Shown piece by piece: positions 42,701 through 56,299 of a stretch of 64,000 nt of DNA. This DNA is from Cyprinodon diabolis. Taxonomy: Eukaryota > Chordata > Actinopteri > Cyprinodontiformes > Cyprinodontidae. The stretch is taken from positions 30,280,501 through 30,344,500 of the forward strand of contig CM060070.1 in assembly GCA_030533445.1 (NCBI GenBank), written 5' to 3'. The position numbers and the translations under genes are program-made. Within the stretch, counting starts at the first letter, position 1. Each line of letters begins with the position of its first letter. The notes under the pieces were generated by a model that had not been told where the DNA came from, searched no databases, and saw only the letters and a list, made by a program, of their open reading frames with translations.

Positions 42701-45700
42701 TCCATCCATCCATCCATCCATCCATCCATCCATCCATCCATCCAAGCAACCAGAGGCAAAAACTTACAATAATAGAGCTACCTCATGATGTTTTTGATAT
42801 AACTTGGTCAAACAGCAAAATACAATAGAACATTATTCTGCTAAAGCAGGTCTGATGTTTTGATGATTTTTTTTCTATTAATTTAATGAATTTTTTTATC
42901 TCAATAAAACTGCTAAAAAAAGGAAATGGTTGAAAATGTAAAATACTCCAAATACAATGTGTTCCTTTGATCTTGTGTTTCAGGTGGTTTACTGACTTTG
43001 GCTCTGATAAGTCTTTGCTTCCTGTTAGAACATGATGTTCCTTATTAAACAAAACAGACTGCAATAAAATAATTCAGTTGCTTTGAAGGAGAGAAACCAG
43101 AGGAAGCATTAAAGAGATAAGCGCACAAGAGAAAAATAAGCCACTGATTAATGATGGTATTAAATATCTGTAAACATCTGCTCAAAACAATTCCTCCGTT
43201 TCTTTCACTGCTCATTTAGTGCTTCTACATTACTGCTGTATGAATCCCATAACACCTAAATGTTTTCCTAAATGTTCACAACCTCCAGGTTATTGGTTTG
43301 CCGTTGTGGTTTGCAGGTAGCACATAATGGGCAGAAACGACTCCAGGATCAAACGCTGCTTCAAAGAATTTTATGTTTGGAGAAGGTTAGTGGAAAACAA
43401 CATGAGGAAGTGTTGGCCAAGTGGTAAGAGCAGTCTGCCTGTGCTCTGAGAAGGTTGCAACTACTCAGTTTGATCCCCACAGCCTGCCACTCTGGGTCTC
43501 TGACAAGACCGTTAACCCCACACTGCTCCCCCGGGCGCTACACAGTGGCAGCCCACTGCTCCCCAAGGGGATGGGTTAAATGCAGAGAGTTAATTTCTCC
43601 ACTGATACATCAATAATGTTCTATATTATCGCTTTAAGACAGGCATACCCAAACCCTCTCCTCAAGGGTCGCTATCCTACAGGTTTGAGAGATTTCCTTA
43701 CTTCAGCACAGCCGATTTCCATGTATAGCTTATGAACAGGCCTTTGCTGAACTGCAATGATTAGAATCAGCTGTTCTGTAGCCAAGAAACATTGAAAACC
43801 TATTAGGTTAGTGGCCCTCGAGGTCTGAGTTCTGGTATTCCTGCTTTAAGGCATTAAATTTTTTTTTTTTTCAGTTTATTTATATAGCGCCAATTCACAA
43901 CAGATGTTACAAAAGGAGCTAAACCTAAAACCAAAGAAGACATTAACTAGGAGGCATCTAGTTAACAGTTCTAAAAAATGTTTTTTCTGTCTCTAAGCTG
44001 TTGTCATTTATTTGAAGGAGACCAGAAAAGGCCAAATGGGGTTAATGGGGACAATACACTGTTTTTGATAACAGATGAATACAAAAGCAATTTTAAAATT
44101 GTTGTTTAATTAATGAGGGGAAAAGTATCCTAATGGGAAAAAGTATTTAGCCTCCTATAATTATCCACAACAGCTGAGATCGATGGCAGAACAGTAGAAA
44201 CACAAAATTACCTTGTGAACCTTGACAACGATCAGATAACTTAACTCTAACTTGTGCCCCACGTATGGCATATACTGGTGTACATCGGGAAATTTTTTCC
44301 GACGTACTTGCCATATCTCGACGTGTGCCAGACTGTTTCAGCATACTTGAGCACGCTCGTAACTTATACAAAACATACCCATAACTTATCCAACATATGC
44401 CAGGATTTTTGCAAGATTTTCCGTCAACAGGCATACGCCTGCTAAATCGTCAAGGTGTGACAGGGGCTTGACTTAATAAGAGGGAGATGGGAGATAAATA
44501 ACATCAATGGCAGAAAATCCAAAGTAAAAACCACTGGTGACAAAAAATAACACAGAGGGCTGTCTCAAATGTACCAAGAAAAATATTCATTTATGAAAGG
44601 TGAGTTACATCTGACGTAAAAATTGTGTTTAAAAACAAAACATTATATCGGCCCTCAAACATATTTGTAGTGCGACTGCTTGGTTTCTTCAGGACCCTGA
44701 CAAACCCCATTATCAAATGGCAGTTCTGCTGTTGATCAGAAAGTCCTGACTGAGAATGTTTTTGCATTAGTTTTTTTTTTTACCTCCAGCACTGTTGCTA
44801 AAGAAGAAATAGTCTTTAATGAAGGGTTAGCCAAAACTACCCCTGTGCTTTTCACTAACAAAAAAGAATAAACTACCTGTATTCACCCTATATGGCAGTT
44901 TAATCTGGAAATACTTACAGAGAGAAAAGACAACTAGAATAAATTTATTGATACAATTACTTAGTCTTTGGCTCTCAAAAATTGGCAGGAAACACAGCGC
45001 TGAATTTTGATAGATATGCATGAACTGGAGTAAAGAATAGGGATGTTTCCCCCCCAGGACTGAAACTGGTGGTGCAGTAGAGATAGATGAAGTTGGTCAG
45101 TCTGTAGACTGCTGGTTAGCGAGACGGTATGCTGAGCTTTATGGGGAGATCCAGTGGATTGCGTAAGCTGATATTAGAGCTTCACTCAGGGACCTGGAAG
45201 ATGGAAGTCCAGTTGGATAACACAGGTTGATAGAACCTGTCCATGATGAGCAAGCATGAAGCGACAGTGGAGAGGAAAAACTCCCCATTGGGCTCAACAT
45301 GGCGGTCTTTTGCCGGACTGGTTGAAATAAAGGCGGAATGAAGTAAGAGTCTGAGAGGAATGCAACTCTGATAAAGTTTTAGATACGATGGAGGAGGAGG
45401 GGCTGGAGGTGGGTTGAATTAAGTCACACGGCGCAACCACCACCTGCGCACTAGGTAGCAGATGAGTTGCGGATCGGAGGCCTTTTAGGATAAACTTTAG
45501 ATGCTGATTGGATTATTGGGTGTGTCGTACACGAATGAAGGTGAATAAACAGTTTTTTTCAATTGAACTTCCCCCTAGGCTCCATTTGTTGCCTCTAATG
45601 TTGTCCAGCCAGTTTGATTCGGGTGGCAAAAACTATTTAATTTGCAAAGTCATGTATTACTTTCGGATGAAAAAAGAAAAAGTTTGGTTACTGAAATATA

Positions 45701-48700
45701 TAAGGTTTGAATAAATATGAGAAGAAATGGACTGAATCGTGACAAAACTGAAGTCATAGTTTATGTACCACAAGAAGAGCATAAAAAAGCTAGCACACAT
45801 TTTCAGTTGCTAGCCTACAGCTAGAAAGGGCTTTAAATAGGCGTGTAATGATGGACAAAGGCGCATAAAGACAGTAACAAAGTCGGCATCTCTATCACCT
45901 AAAGCAGGGGTCTCAAACAATTGAGGGCTGGTGTCCTGCTCCTTTCAGATGTATCCCTCACCCTTAGCACCTGAAACAAATTGCTTAACTATTCACCAGC
46001 AGCAGTCAGGCTCTGCTGATGAGCTCATTTTGGAGAATATCTCCAGGGTTAAAGGACTAGTGTTTCAACAGGACCTTGAAAAACTAATTTATAAGTTCCT
46101 CTTTGGTAGAAGGACTGAACGGTGGAGCAGTGGGGTGGCGCTGTTGCCTTGCAACAAGAAGGTTCTGGGTTTGAGTCCCGGTCCAGAATCTTTTTGCATG
46201 GAAATTGCATGTCCTCGATGTGCATGTTTGGGTTCTCTCTGTGTACTCCAGCTTACTCCCACAGTCCCAAAACATGACTTTTAGGTTAATTGGCTTCTCT
46301 AAATTGTCCTTCAGTGCCATGACCTCATCAAACCAAAGACAGGTGACCACATCCCCCAGTGGTAAAGTTCTTATACTGACTCCTCATATCTCAGAGAACA
46401 TACTTTAAAATACTTCTGTACTCAAAAATAAATTACAGATTTGCGGTCAGTGTATCAAACCACCCAGACGTCTCAGGTCTTCTGGCTCCAATTTACTCTG
46501 CAGAACCAGAACCAAACATGGAGAAGCAGTGTTTTGTTTTATGCTCCAGTAATCTGGAATAAACTCGCACAAAGTTGAAAAAGCACTGAGTCGCTTAGTT
46601 GAAATCGAGATTAAAAATGCATCTATTAAGATATTATTTTATTCTTATAATTTACACTTATATCCACTTTTTTTAAAGTATCACTTGCATTCTCTTTAAT
46701 TCTTTGAGTTTTCTCTAGGACACTGCAATGTATATTTCGTTTTCTCATGTATAGCACTTTGAAGTGTCCACTTCAACTTCCACTGAAATGTGCTATATGA
46801 ATAAGCCTTGCTTCACTGAATTAAATCCCCTCTTCATTTCCTTGGATGCCAAGTTTTATCCCGCCTTTTTTATTAACTTGCTGCCAATAAGCAGCTTCCT
46901 GGATATTACAGACAGGAAAGGATCCTTACTGACCTACATCCAGGACGTCGAGGGAGAGGATGTCAGAGGTGGTCGAGCCCAGCTGATTGGTGACCTCTAT
47001 CCAGATCTCATATGGGGTGAACAGAGCAATCTTTGCTGAGATGTGACAGAGGTAACCCTGCTTCTCTGCGATACAGTTTTCACACTCATTTTCTTTTTCA
47101 TGCCACCTGAACACAAAACGAAAAAGCTAAATATTTTACACTAAAGATGATAATCTACCAACCTGCGACTGTTGCACACATTGGAAGAAGTGATCAACTG
47201 TATGACAGAAACACTTTGCTTATCTACCTGAGGAATGTTGGGTTATTCACTTTTAGCTGCCTTACCTCAGTTTGTATTTGAGGGTGTGTTTGGTTGGGAT
47301 GTGGGTCTCACCACTACCACCCACCCTCCACCTACAGCTCAAATCCTTCGCATTGTGGGACCAGCATGTTAAATTCACTGGCTTCTCTGGAGGCACTGGA
47401 GTACATAAAAAAATCAGATTCAGGCAATAATAATGATACAATAGGCAATAATAATGATACAATAGACTTTAACATCTTCATTTAAAGTAAAAGGAAATAT
47501 TGGAAATTGTTGCTGTTTAAAATAAGTAAAGAAATAAACTCAAAGTATTACTTTGAGTTAATTTCTTTGATTTTTCACTTTAACTGTTAGTAACAGAGTT
47601 AACATTTCAGATCTTATTATGTGACGTTATGCAGGTGACTTATTAACATACAATTCAGAAACATGATCTTTTTGGCTGATCTTTTTTTTTTATTAATTGT
47701 TACACATAGGCTTAGAGAGCTAGAATACTGAAAACCGATTTCATTGTACAATCAAACACTCTGGAGGTAAATTTAATGTTAAAAAATCATTGTAGCCTCA
47801 AAGCCATGCTGGAAATTATTTCAGGCAAAAAAGCATTCACCAAATAATCAGATGTCGCATCAGTTTTCAAGAAGCACCTTCCTTGCTTTTAAAATAAATT
47901 CAGTTTGCAAATAAGGTATTATGTTAACCTTATGTAGTCTTTAAAATAACCTAAAAATGACTAAAGAAACTCATCAATCAAAATGAATATAAATCTATTT
48001 TTTAGTTTCTTGTTTTAAAGCAATGCATGACATACCCCTGAACTAACTTTGGTTAAAAAAGACAAGATGGTGGACCGAGAGCATCTGTGTGTCTCAGTTT
48101 CAAGATAACAGTGACAATCTTCTCAGTCACTTTTGAGTATCTATGATGCTTCCACCACCGTGCTTTACTGTGATGGTGCCCAGTGTTCCTATTTTCACAT
48201 ATAGCTTGGTTTACTCAGTTTGGATTCACTCCACCCTCAACATTTACTTTCATGTTTTCAGTGTCTCCTACATGGCTTGAGGAAAATTGAAAACAGGACT
48301 TGTTCTGTTTTATAGCTTTCATCTTGCACAGTGATTTTCGCTTTCAAATGATAAATTAACAAAATGTAAAGAAATTCAAAGGGAATCAAGCTTCTACATA
48401 CTGCCCACATAGAGACATGAACCAGCAAGGATGCGCCCATCTGCTCTGTGACACATCAGGTTGTCTCCGGATCTCTGCTGTGAGCCGTTCAGGCTGTGAA
48501 GCTCAATGCTCAGGATGTTGGAGGACACGATGCTGTAGGTACTGCTTGACAGACGAACACCGTTCAAAGTCCAGAATAATGAGCTGGAGTGGAGGCCCAG
48601 CTCTGCACTAAGCGTGCATGTGGCTGTCAAACTAGAGCCGACTCTAAGGACGGGATCTTGAGGGGAGATTACTGCAACATCTGGATGAACAGAACACACC

Positions 48701-50553
48701 AGACAAGCCTTTAAAAAAGCTGCTTTTACAACTGCATTTTACTTGAGCAAGCCTTGGTTTTTAGCGTACTGCTGCTACTGATAACCAGGAAATACATAAA
48801 GTAACAAACTAACAGTTTCTTCAAAACAAATGTACAAAACCTGAAGACTCGTTTAGCAAAAAAAAGAAATTATTTATACATGGGGAATTTATTATGATAA
48901 AAAAATCAAAAACTTACATCCATGAACATTACTTTGAGGAAATCTGAATTTTAATATCAATACATTTTTTTCTCTGGAGCATAGATGTAAGTTCAGTTCT
49001 CTGTGCCTCAAAATAGGGAAAAATACAATGAAATCTATAGAGTTTTATAAATAAAAAAATAGCTTCCTGCCTAAATGTGTCTTAATTCACAATGAAGAGG
49101 AAGAACTCGAAGTATGACAAGAAAAAAAGCTGCTGAACGTTCAGTTAAACTTGCTCAGTTACACTGAACTGTCCTATTTAAATATTTAAGAAGATGGAGT
49201 TTAATTAGATTGTTTCATTCTACAGCGCTAAAAAAAAAGGAAAGGCTTCTTTGGTTTCAGTGTTATAAGAGATCTTTAGTAGACATGACCACATTTCAGT
49301 ATCGCAACATATTTGTTTTTTCTTCCTTAGTGATCTTTAGAAAATGCAGCCATGCTGCACTACAATTAAGTAGGAGCTCTGCTCGCATTTATATGATGAT
49401 AATGAAGAAGATAAATAGAGCTTTCACAGCAGTAATCAAAAGGTTCTCTGGTGTTTTCCAGCAAAAATTATTAAACGTTGTTTTTCCATACATGAATAAT
49501 CTTTTAAGCATAAAGCTTGCTGGTGTGATTGATGTCCCCACCGTAACTCTTAAATAAACCTACTGGGCTTAATTAACAGCACTGCAGGTTTTTGACACTC
49601 ACTCATTATTGAGTGTGCGACCATATTTTGAATTATGCTCCATGTAATAATAATAATAATAATAAAAGTAACTAATTAGATTGCTGTGGGTTGGGTTGAA
49701 TAAAAATATCTGAAATGATTGCTTTCATTTTAACTGAAAAATACAAGCATGTCAATTCTCAGTCATTAACTAAATCTCAGCACGTCTTTACATGTTTTCT
49801 TGTTAAAGAGTCAAAAAAAAAACACACTAAAGATTCATCTTTTATTTCTTTAATTAGCAGAAAAGCGAATATTTCATCTCTATTTTCAGGAATAATGTCA
49901 ACTATGATATAAAACACCTGTTTTTAGTTTATTTTATCATAAAATTTACAGTCATTTTTACCATTTTTCAAGGCTGCACTTTTAAAAGATGAAATTGTCC
50001 AGTGAGCTGTTTCCAAACGAAATTTCTTTTTGTTTTACACTTGCATAAACAAAATGACAAATAAAATCTGTTTTAAGTCTCTAAAGTCTAAAAAAAATTA
50101 ACAACTGAAGTATAAAAGATTTCCTTAAATACTATTCTTTCTTATGTTTTGGTGCAGTACTTCTGTTTTTTTTTATTTGTGTTTAGGATGATTTAGCATA
50201 GATTAATTCCCTCTAAAAATTGATCCTTTGTCATGTATTAGCAAAAACTCCCAATAGAAAAAGTATTGCAAAGTATTTGTGTTATGCGTAAAACTTGTTT
50301 TTTTGTGTGTGAATATTTTGCTTTTTTTTTTTATTAAACTAGTCCATGTACAATTATTATATGCAAGCTAAGATGTGACAATAAACCAAATACAAATGAT
50401 AAAGCTATAGAATTAAAATTATAGATGCTTATCTAATGTGTGTGTCTCATTGCGGAGCCTCCTGGTTTGGAGGCAAGATGAAATGACTTACTTACATGTA
50501 AAGGAGAAGAGCACATATGGAGCTAGAAGCAGCAGAAACAAGAAGGAAATCAT
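30795..50553 (-). CDS. crlf1: Cytokine receptor-like factor 1, seven exons, C-terminal end unresolved
   Basis: Secreted soluble type I cytokine receptor that pairs with CLCF1 to form a ligand for the CNTF receptor. Exons on the - strand: 50553-50496 (signal peptide [19 protein letters not shown]), 48680-48402 (Ig-like domain, [15 protein letters not shown] to [20 protein letters not shown]), 47395-47266 (first fibronectin/cytokine domain, [15 protein letters not shown]), 47106-46934 ([25 protein letters not shown]), 42514-42357 ([20 protein letters not shown]), 41907-41742 ([20 protein letters not shown] and the WSDWS box), 30980 to 30799 or 30795 ([33 protein letters not shown]). Phases agree through all junctions, giving 382 residues to this point; the human protein is about 422. 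After exon 7 either GTCGGT or GTAAGC may be the donor. Possible N-glycosylation sites include NGS, NLT and NST. Divergent from tmem59l and convergent with rex1bd. crlf1a/crlf1b cannot be told apart here. Confidence 0.93.
30981..31484 (-). other. crlf1 intron 6, exon-proximal part
   Basis: Starts with a purine-rich stretch (GAGAGAAAGAGAGAGAAATG, about 31009-31060). 31220-31375 has ends CTCCAACTTCAATTAA and AATTTAAGTTGGAGCAG that are inverted to each other, suggesting a small foldback repeat. Confidence 0.4.
31489..32773. mobile_element. TTAA-flanked DNA transposon, non-autonomous
   Basis: Inverted ends AGGCACTCTATGCAAC (left, from 31489) and AGGTACACTATGCAACC (reverse complement of the right, to 32773) are each bordered by TTAA (31485-31488 and 32774-32777). 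A TTAA target site points to a piggyBac- or Kolobok-type element. There is no transposase frame. 1285 bp, of which about 860 bp is a nested second element. Confidence 0.7.
31756..32615. mobile_element. CpG-rich element nested in the TTAA element
   Basis: Ends TGCTGTTTTCACACCGGATG (left) and TGCTGCGTTCACACTGGACG (reverse complement of the right) are imperfect inverted repeats with further inverted GCAGC-rich motifs inside. The inside is rich in CpG (GACGCGCG, GCGCGTC, CGACGCGCTGC), unlike the AT-rich surroundings. No clear target duplication. Open frames here have no recognisable domain. Confidence 0.6.
33225..33485 (+). mobile_element. SINE fragment
   Basis: AAGGGCACTGCTTCAAATCT resembles a decayed tRNA-type B box. 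It is followed by TTGTGCCCTTGGGAAAATCC, CTCACCCACATTGGTGACTG and CATCAGTGTGTGAAAGGATGAATG, the body of a widespread fish tRNA-derived SINE. Confidence 0.6.
33662..34882 (-). mobile_element. Tc1/mariner element, full length (1221 bp)
   Basis: Terminal inverted repeats of about 26 bp, CACTCACCGGCCACTTTATT followed by AGGTAC, are identical at both ends. TA dinucleotides flank both sides (33660-33661, 34883-34884), as expected for Tc1/mariner insertion. One transposase gene occupies most of the interior on the - strand. Perfect ends and a frame with only one stop indicate a recent insertion into crlf1 intron 6. Confidence 0.92.
33694..34734 (-). pseudogene. Tc1-like transposase with one in-frame stop
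   Basis: Reads in one frame from ATG at 34734 to a stop at 33694, about 346 codons, interrupted only by TGA at 34144-34146. N-terminal helix-turn-helix ([20 protein letters not shown]), a second DNA-binding part ending [11 protein letters not shown], then the catalytic core: Asp155 in WSDESRF, Asp246 in QQDNAPCH, Glu283 in PDLNPIEH. Thirty-six residues separate the second Asp and the Glu, not the 34 of classical Tc1, which suggests a DD36E lineage. The stop falls between the first and second catalytic residues, so the protein from this copy should be inactive. Confidence 0.88.
34890..35369. other. crlf1 intron 6 spacer
   Basis: AT-rich DNA between the Tc1 element and the solo LTR. I see no element or exon. 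Confidence 0.5.
35370..36074 (+). mobile_element. Solo LTR (gypsy-like), 705 bp
   Basis: Begins TGTTGGGATC and ends CATGACA, i.e. TG..CA. The five bases on each side are the same, ATAAC (35365-35369 and 36075-36079), a typical LTR target duplication. AATAAA at 35998-36003 near the end, followed by TCTGTTAAACTTTTTACC, is an LTR-style poly(A) signal. No internal retroviral-like region exists, so the element was reduced by LTR-LTR recombination. Confidence 0.88.
36740..36955. mobile_element. Worn Tc1-like fragments
   Basis: GCATCCCCACAGCATGATTC (about 36747) and CAGTAAAACATGGTGGGGGG (about 36900) are remnants of the frequent fish Tc1 phrase for the region around its catalytic core. Immediately precedes the LTR element. 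Confidence 0.4.
36962..37454 (+). repeat. 5' LTR
   Basis: 493 bp, TG..CA. Contains a TATTTAT box at about 37187 that could serve the promoter and ATTAAA at 37381-37386 as poly(A) signal. The open frames inside (for example 37064-37504) also occur in the 3' LTR and are not genes. Confidence 0.93.
37471..40314 (+). CDS. Gag-like proline/arginine-rich frame of the LTR element, 947 aa
   Basis: Starts 16 bases after the 5' LTR and stops inside the 3' LTR. Residues 1-85 ([20 protein letters not shown], then [19 protein letters not shown]) are not repetitive and look like the N-terminus of fish gypsy gag proteins, which often start MDPA. The rest is blocks of in-frame tandem repeats: [10 protein letters not shown] (11 aa, near 37850-38010), [11 protein letters not shown] (11 aa, 38260-38590), [10 protein letters not shown] (10 aa, 38780-38930), [12 protein letters not shown] (12 aa, about 39100-39650), [10 protein letters not shown] (10 aa, 39750-39890) and [13 protein letters not shown] (13 aa, 39890-40090). 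A KRRRGRK cluster near residue 120 and the arginine-rich end could bind nucleic acid. No CCHC zinc knuckle or protease motif. Product function is unknown; it may not be translated. Confidence 0.6.
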   Translation: MDPAEPSLDTLRDFFLNLGNTLDSVSNLTPPWKRVSATSQLKQILLSNSTLISPSVLSELFEELEWNHQAASAQLFSRPPPPKPSLHLLPTLLSIASGPVPPPSPAVGPPMPSASSRRKRRRGRKSTPSPAGQPDATTPSPAGQPDATTPSPAGQPDASTPSPVGQPDASTPSPVGQPDASTPMGQPAASLSSPYNQVSFSLNLSHHLHDQQLAPSLKKLIITPPTVRAPHIEESQLWTFFYGEREDLFLFLPPPSASEPINGPVSLAPVPIIGPVSLAPVPIIGPVSLAPVPSRGPVSLAPVPSRGPVSLAPVPSRGPVSLAPVPSRGPDSLSPVPSRGPDSLAPVPSRGPDSLAAVPSRGPDSLAPVPISGAVSPVPEPISGAVSPAPETPEPISGPFSLAPETPEPISGPFSLAPETPEPISGPFSLALKTPELALCRLETPEPALCRLETPEPALCRLETPQPALCRLETPQPALCRLETPELALLLPETPDVKPQSVVSPVLDVEPQSAGSSVPVQEPQVVVSYEPVPEPQSVVSPVPDVEPQSARSSVPVREPQVVVPSVPDPEPRSAGSPVPDPEPRSAGSPVPDPEPQSAGSPFPDPQSAGSPVPDPEPLSAGSPDPELQSAGSPVPDPEPQSAGSPVPDPEPQSAGSPVPVLEPQSAGSPVPVLEPQSAGPPVPVLEPQSAGPPVPVLEPQSAGPPVPVLEPQSAGPPVPVLEPQSAATSEPVPEPQSAVPSETVSAVPSETVAELLKLRRRPLSFQRLRRRPPRFLRLRRRPPRFLRLRRRPPRFLRQRRRRRRRPPERLPRLRPRGRPPERLPRLRPRGRPPETLRRLRPRGRTPETLRRLRPRGRPPETLRRLRPRGRPPETLCCPVFGLCFVFVPSFLVPPPPTLGGLFLFLDILGCLGSALKWGALSWSWFCCSFLCSLFSRFIGLIPVLLYF
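40229..40721 (+). repeat. 3' LTR
   Basis: 493 bp, same ends as the 5' LTR, with poly(A) signal ATTAAA at 40648-40653. Six substitutions relative to the 5' copy. Confidence 0.93.
40727..41741 (-). other. crlf1 intron 6, part next to exon 6
   Basis: About 1 kb of ordinary intronic DNA. 41270-41450 is more G+C balanced than its surroundings, but I recognise no exon or repeat there. Confidence 0.5.
42693..42743. repeat. (ATCC)n microsatellite
   Basis: About twelve copies of CCAT/ATCC in crlf1 intron 4. Confidence 0.95.
43405..43645 (+). mobile_element. tRNA-derived SINE
   Basis: TGGCCAAGTGGTAAGAGC (43423-43440) is an A-box and CAGTTTGATCCCC a B-box of an RNA polymerase III promoter. They are followed by the usual fish SINE body (ACCGTTAACCCCACACTGCT, GGGTTAAATGCAGAGAGTTA). 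Lies in crlf1 intron 4. Confidence 0.7.
43650..43855. mobile_element. hAT-like MITE, copy 1
   Basis: Left CCCTCTCCTCAAGGGTCGCTATCCTACAGG-type end and right AGTGGCCCTCGAGGTCTGAG-type end are inverted versions of a fish repeat whose ends say 'tcaagggccac'. Related copies lie at 45903-46090 and 63400-63640. Confidence 0.5.
43858..43960 (-). mobile_element. LINE 3' tail fragment
   Basis: AGTTTATTTATATAGCGCCAATTCAC is the 3' end (seen on the + strand as its start) of the same LINE family as at 27866 and 56300. Confidence 0.5.
45240..45320 (-). mobile_element. Small piece of the same LINE 3' UTR
   Basis: AGCGACAGTGGAGAGGAAAA at 45260 is shared with 27873 and 56493. Only about 80 bp is preserved. 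Confidence 0.45.
45903..46090. mobile_element. hAT-like MITE, copy 2
   Basis: Starts GCAGGGGTCTCAAACAATTG, the common end of this MITE family, followed by TGTCCTGCTCCTTTCAGATG and CACCTGAAA-like internal phrases. Confidence 0.5.
46100..46350 (+). mobile_element. Interspersed repeat with tRNA-like B box
   Basis: GGTGGCGCTGTTGCCTTGCA, AAGGTTCTGGGTTTGAGTCC, CATGTTTGGGTTCTCTCTGT and CCCAAAACATGACTTTTAGG form a well-known fish repeat. GGTTCTGGGTTTGAGTCCC resembles a pol III B box, so a SINE origin is possible. Confidence 0.6.
46380..46835 (+). mobile_element. LINE 3' end, worn
   Basis: The + strand carries [24 protein letters not shown] coding debris at 46465-46525. It is followed by TGTATAGCACTTTGAAGTGTC and GAAATGTGCTATATGAATAA, the standard 3' UTR end of a Rex/L2-type LINE. 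It ends about 100 bp before crlf1 exon 4. Confidence 0.6.
47396..48401 (-). other. crlf1 intron 2
   Basis: 1 kb, AT-rich. ATGATGCTTCCACCACCGTG at about 48142 is a Tc1-type remnant (48110-48230). No other feature. Confidence 0.5.
48681..50495 (-). other. crlf1 intron 1
   Basis: 1.8 kb, very AT-rich, with a short ATA trinucleotide run at about 49645-49665. The 115-codon + frame at 49210-49557 has no recognisable domain. Confidence 0.55.
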
Positions 50554-52186
50554 CTTCAATGACCTGCTTTTCTTTTGTTTTCCTCCGGCTGTCTTTTTGA
50601 AGTCCCAGTATCCCACTACCAGATGGATTTAGTGGAGGCAGGAGGACTTGTTCATCTTACCAGTTGGAGTTCTTGTGACAAAGAAAACTACCTGCTTCCA
50701 GTCTAAGAAGCACAAGTTGTACCTTGTTACGTCTCCAGCTGCTGTAGTTCTCAGGTTCAGCTTCCTCCTCCAACTCACATCATTATTGTTTCTGAGCCTG
50801 TTCCCTCCCAGATACTCAAACACACCCTCAGATATTAAAACAAGTCCTTTATATGGGGAAAAAAATTCAGTTAGGTAGATAAAACAAAACAGACCTCTTT
50901 ATTGACCTGAAAGGTTCTTGTGATAAGCAGACAGATGATAACAGAGTTTGAGTAAACAGCAGCCACTATTTTAGGAATGGATTATCCCTCCACAGCAGCT
51001 TGAAGGATTTTTTTTTATTTGTTTTGTCGTAGTAACTCTGATAATTTGACTGATTGTTTCCCTTGCGTTAACCTCTTGATTTCTCTTCCTACACTGATAT
51101 TTTCCTTTCTCATCGCACCTGTTTTTTGTTAAGATTCAATTTACAGGCAGATAGACTTTTCTATAGAAAACATTCTGCAAATATGTTTATCATTATATAT
51201 TTAGAGATTACAATAAATATCTGCCAATCTAAATTTTAAAAAGGTGAATGTAGCAAAATCATATTTATTTAGAAAGATGCTTTGTTCCTGTAAAACGACA
51301 AAAAATGCTTGAATTATATTATCATCATCTTTTAATGTTTCTTGCCCCTGTAATCAAAATATTGTACTGTATTGTCGCTTGATGGGTCATCAGGTCTATT
51401 TAAATGTCACCTACATTTATTTAGGAACACATTGCGGTTCAAAAGTCCAAAAACATGCAAATAAGGTGGTTCTAAATTGCACATAGTTATGAATGTGTTT
51501 GTATATGCAAAAATATATAAAAAACCTAATGATTTCAAGAACTGTAAGATAAAAGGATATTTTAATCCTTCCCTTCCTATCAAGTCAGTGCTTCATTTGT
51601 TCATTCTAACTCAGTATTGGATGGATTTGTGATGAAGACTTTTCATGCAAATAGCATCTGCATGCTGTCGGAATAACTCTGGACTCCACAGCAAACAAAT
51701 GAATTTACATTTTGAACAATGCAATAAAATTTAATCTGTGCAAAATATTAAATCTGCATTAAATAAACTAACTTTCAGAAGCTTTATTTTGTGTTGTTCA
51801 TAAGTGTGTACTGTTACTATGGGTACTCAAAGTTGTGTTTAGATACTCTATATGAATAATATAATGGAATCCTTCACACAGATTTGTAAAAATAAAACTT
51901 TAAAGCTATTTAAAAAATTAGGTTCGCAGATTGTGTTTAATCTAACTTCCCAACGCTCCTATACTCCCAAGATAAATTTGGGTCTTCATCCAGCCATGTT
52001 GACTTCAGTCTAATTTATTTTAAGACATTTAACATAAATTCCATATGACTGTATATAATCAGGTTATTCAATTATTTTAGCAGTTTATTACTTTGTTAAG
52101 ATCAGTATCTGCTTTATTTTATTGGTATGTTCTTTTTGTTTTTTAGTTTGTTTTCATATGCCCCAGTTGAGATGTTAGGACGACAA

Positions 52187-52367
<181 letters not shown>

Positions 52368-52697
52368 TGGAGGAAGGTAAACAATGCTTCACCTCTTTTA
52401 CTCCAGAAACATTTCAGTATATGTGTAAGATATTTCTCTTTGAGCTCACTTTGCAATTGGGGATATTATATGTTTATATACAGTAGTGATTGTTTGGGGC
52501 AATGTGTCTGTATGAGCTGTGTAGGCTTTTACAGAGTCTTACTTAAAAAAATTGCCAACAACCAACAGAAAAAAAGAAAATTTTAACGTATTATGCTGGG
52601 ATAAAGTGGTGATAAAAATATGAAAATCATGGCCCCTGAGGAAGAGCTATAAAGATGTGCGAGTGAAACTTAATGCCTTGTTTAGTTTTGATGCTTA

Positions 52698-52698
<1 letters not shown>

Positions 52699-52744
<46 letters not shown>
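52699..52744. repeat. (AT)n microsatellite
   Basis: About 45 bp of TA dinucleotide, 420 bp upstream of the tmem59l start. Confidence 0.96.
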
Positions 52745-52747
<3 letters not shown>

Positions 52748-52970
52748 GTGTGTTCTTTCAATGCTGGTGTTAATGAGTTTTCTTAAACTTGGCAAAATAT
52801 GTGACCTCCCTGATCAAGACTTTTCCTATTGCACTTTAAAAATTAATTACCATTAACATCCAGTTTGTTAACTTATTTCAGTAGAATGCTGCAATATCTC
52901 CTTTAGATACATTCCTCTACAGTTTTCTCAAAGTCACCAGGGCCACATTATGCACTGCAGTGGAGGCTGG

Positions 52971-53166
52971 TTTATAGGGAGCACGGCGCGTGCGTGGAGG
53001 ATGGTGACGATGACGCCACGAGCAGGAGCAGATCAGAGGAGCAGCAGACAGCAGCAGCGCAAGCAGCAGCGCCATCACAGGGAGCTCCGTGCAGGTTGAA
53101 GGCCGACTCTCCGCTCCTCTCCTCTCCTCTCCAGGCTCCCCTCAGATGCTCCGGCTCGCTGACAGC
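52971..53166 (+). promoter_or_regulatory. tmem59l promoter / 5' UTR
   Basis: Abruptly G+C- and CpG-rich (CACGGCGCGTGCGTGG) with TGACGATGACGCCA, two CRE-like half sites, at 53002-53016, then AGCAGCAG-rich 5' UTR. No TATA box. Consistent with a CpG promoter of a neuronal gene; this is inference. Confidence 0.55.

Positions 53167-56299
<3,133 letters not shown>

Noticed and set aside
46926..47114. Reading the crlf1 exon 4 frame through its donor as a separate small protein
   Set aside because: The GTCAGT donor and the phase to exon 5 (completing Val-Thr-Thr-Asp) fit the known CRLF1 sequence, so the extension is intronic.
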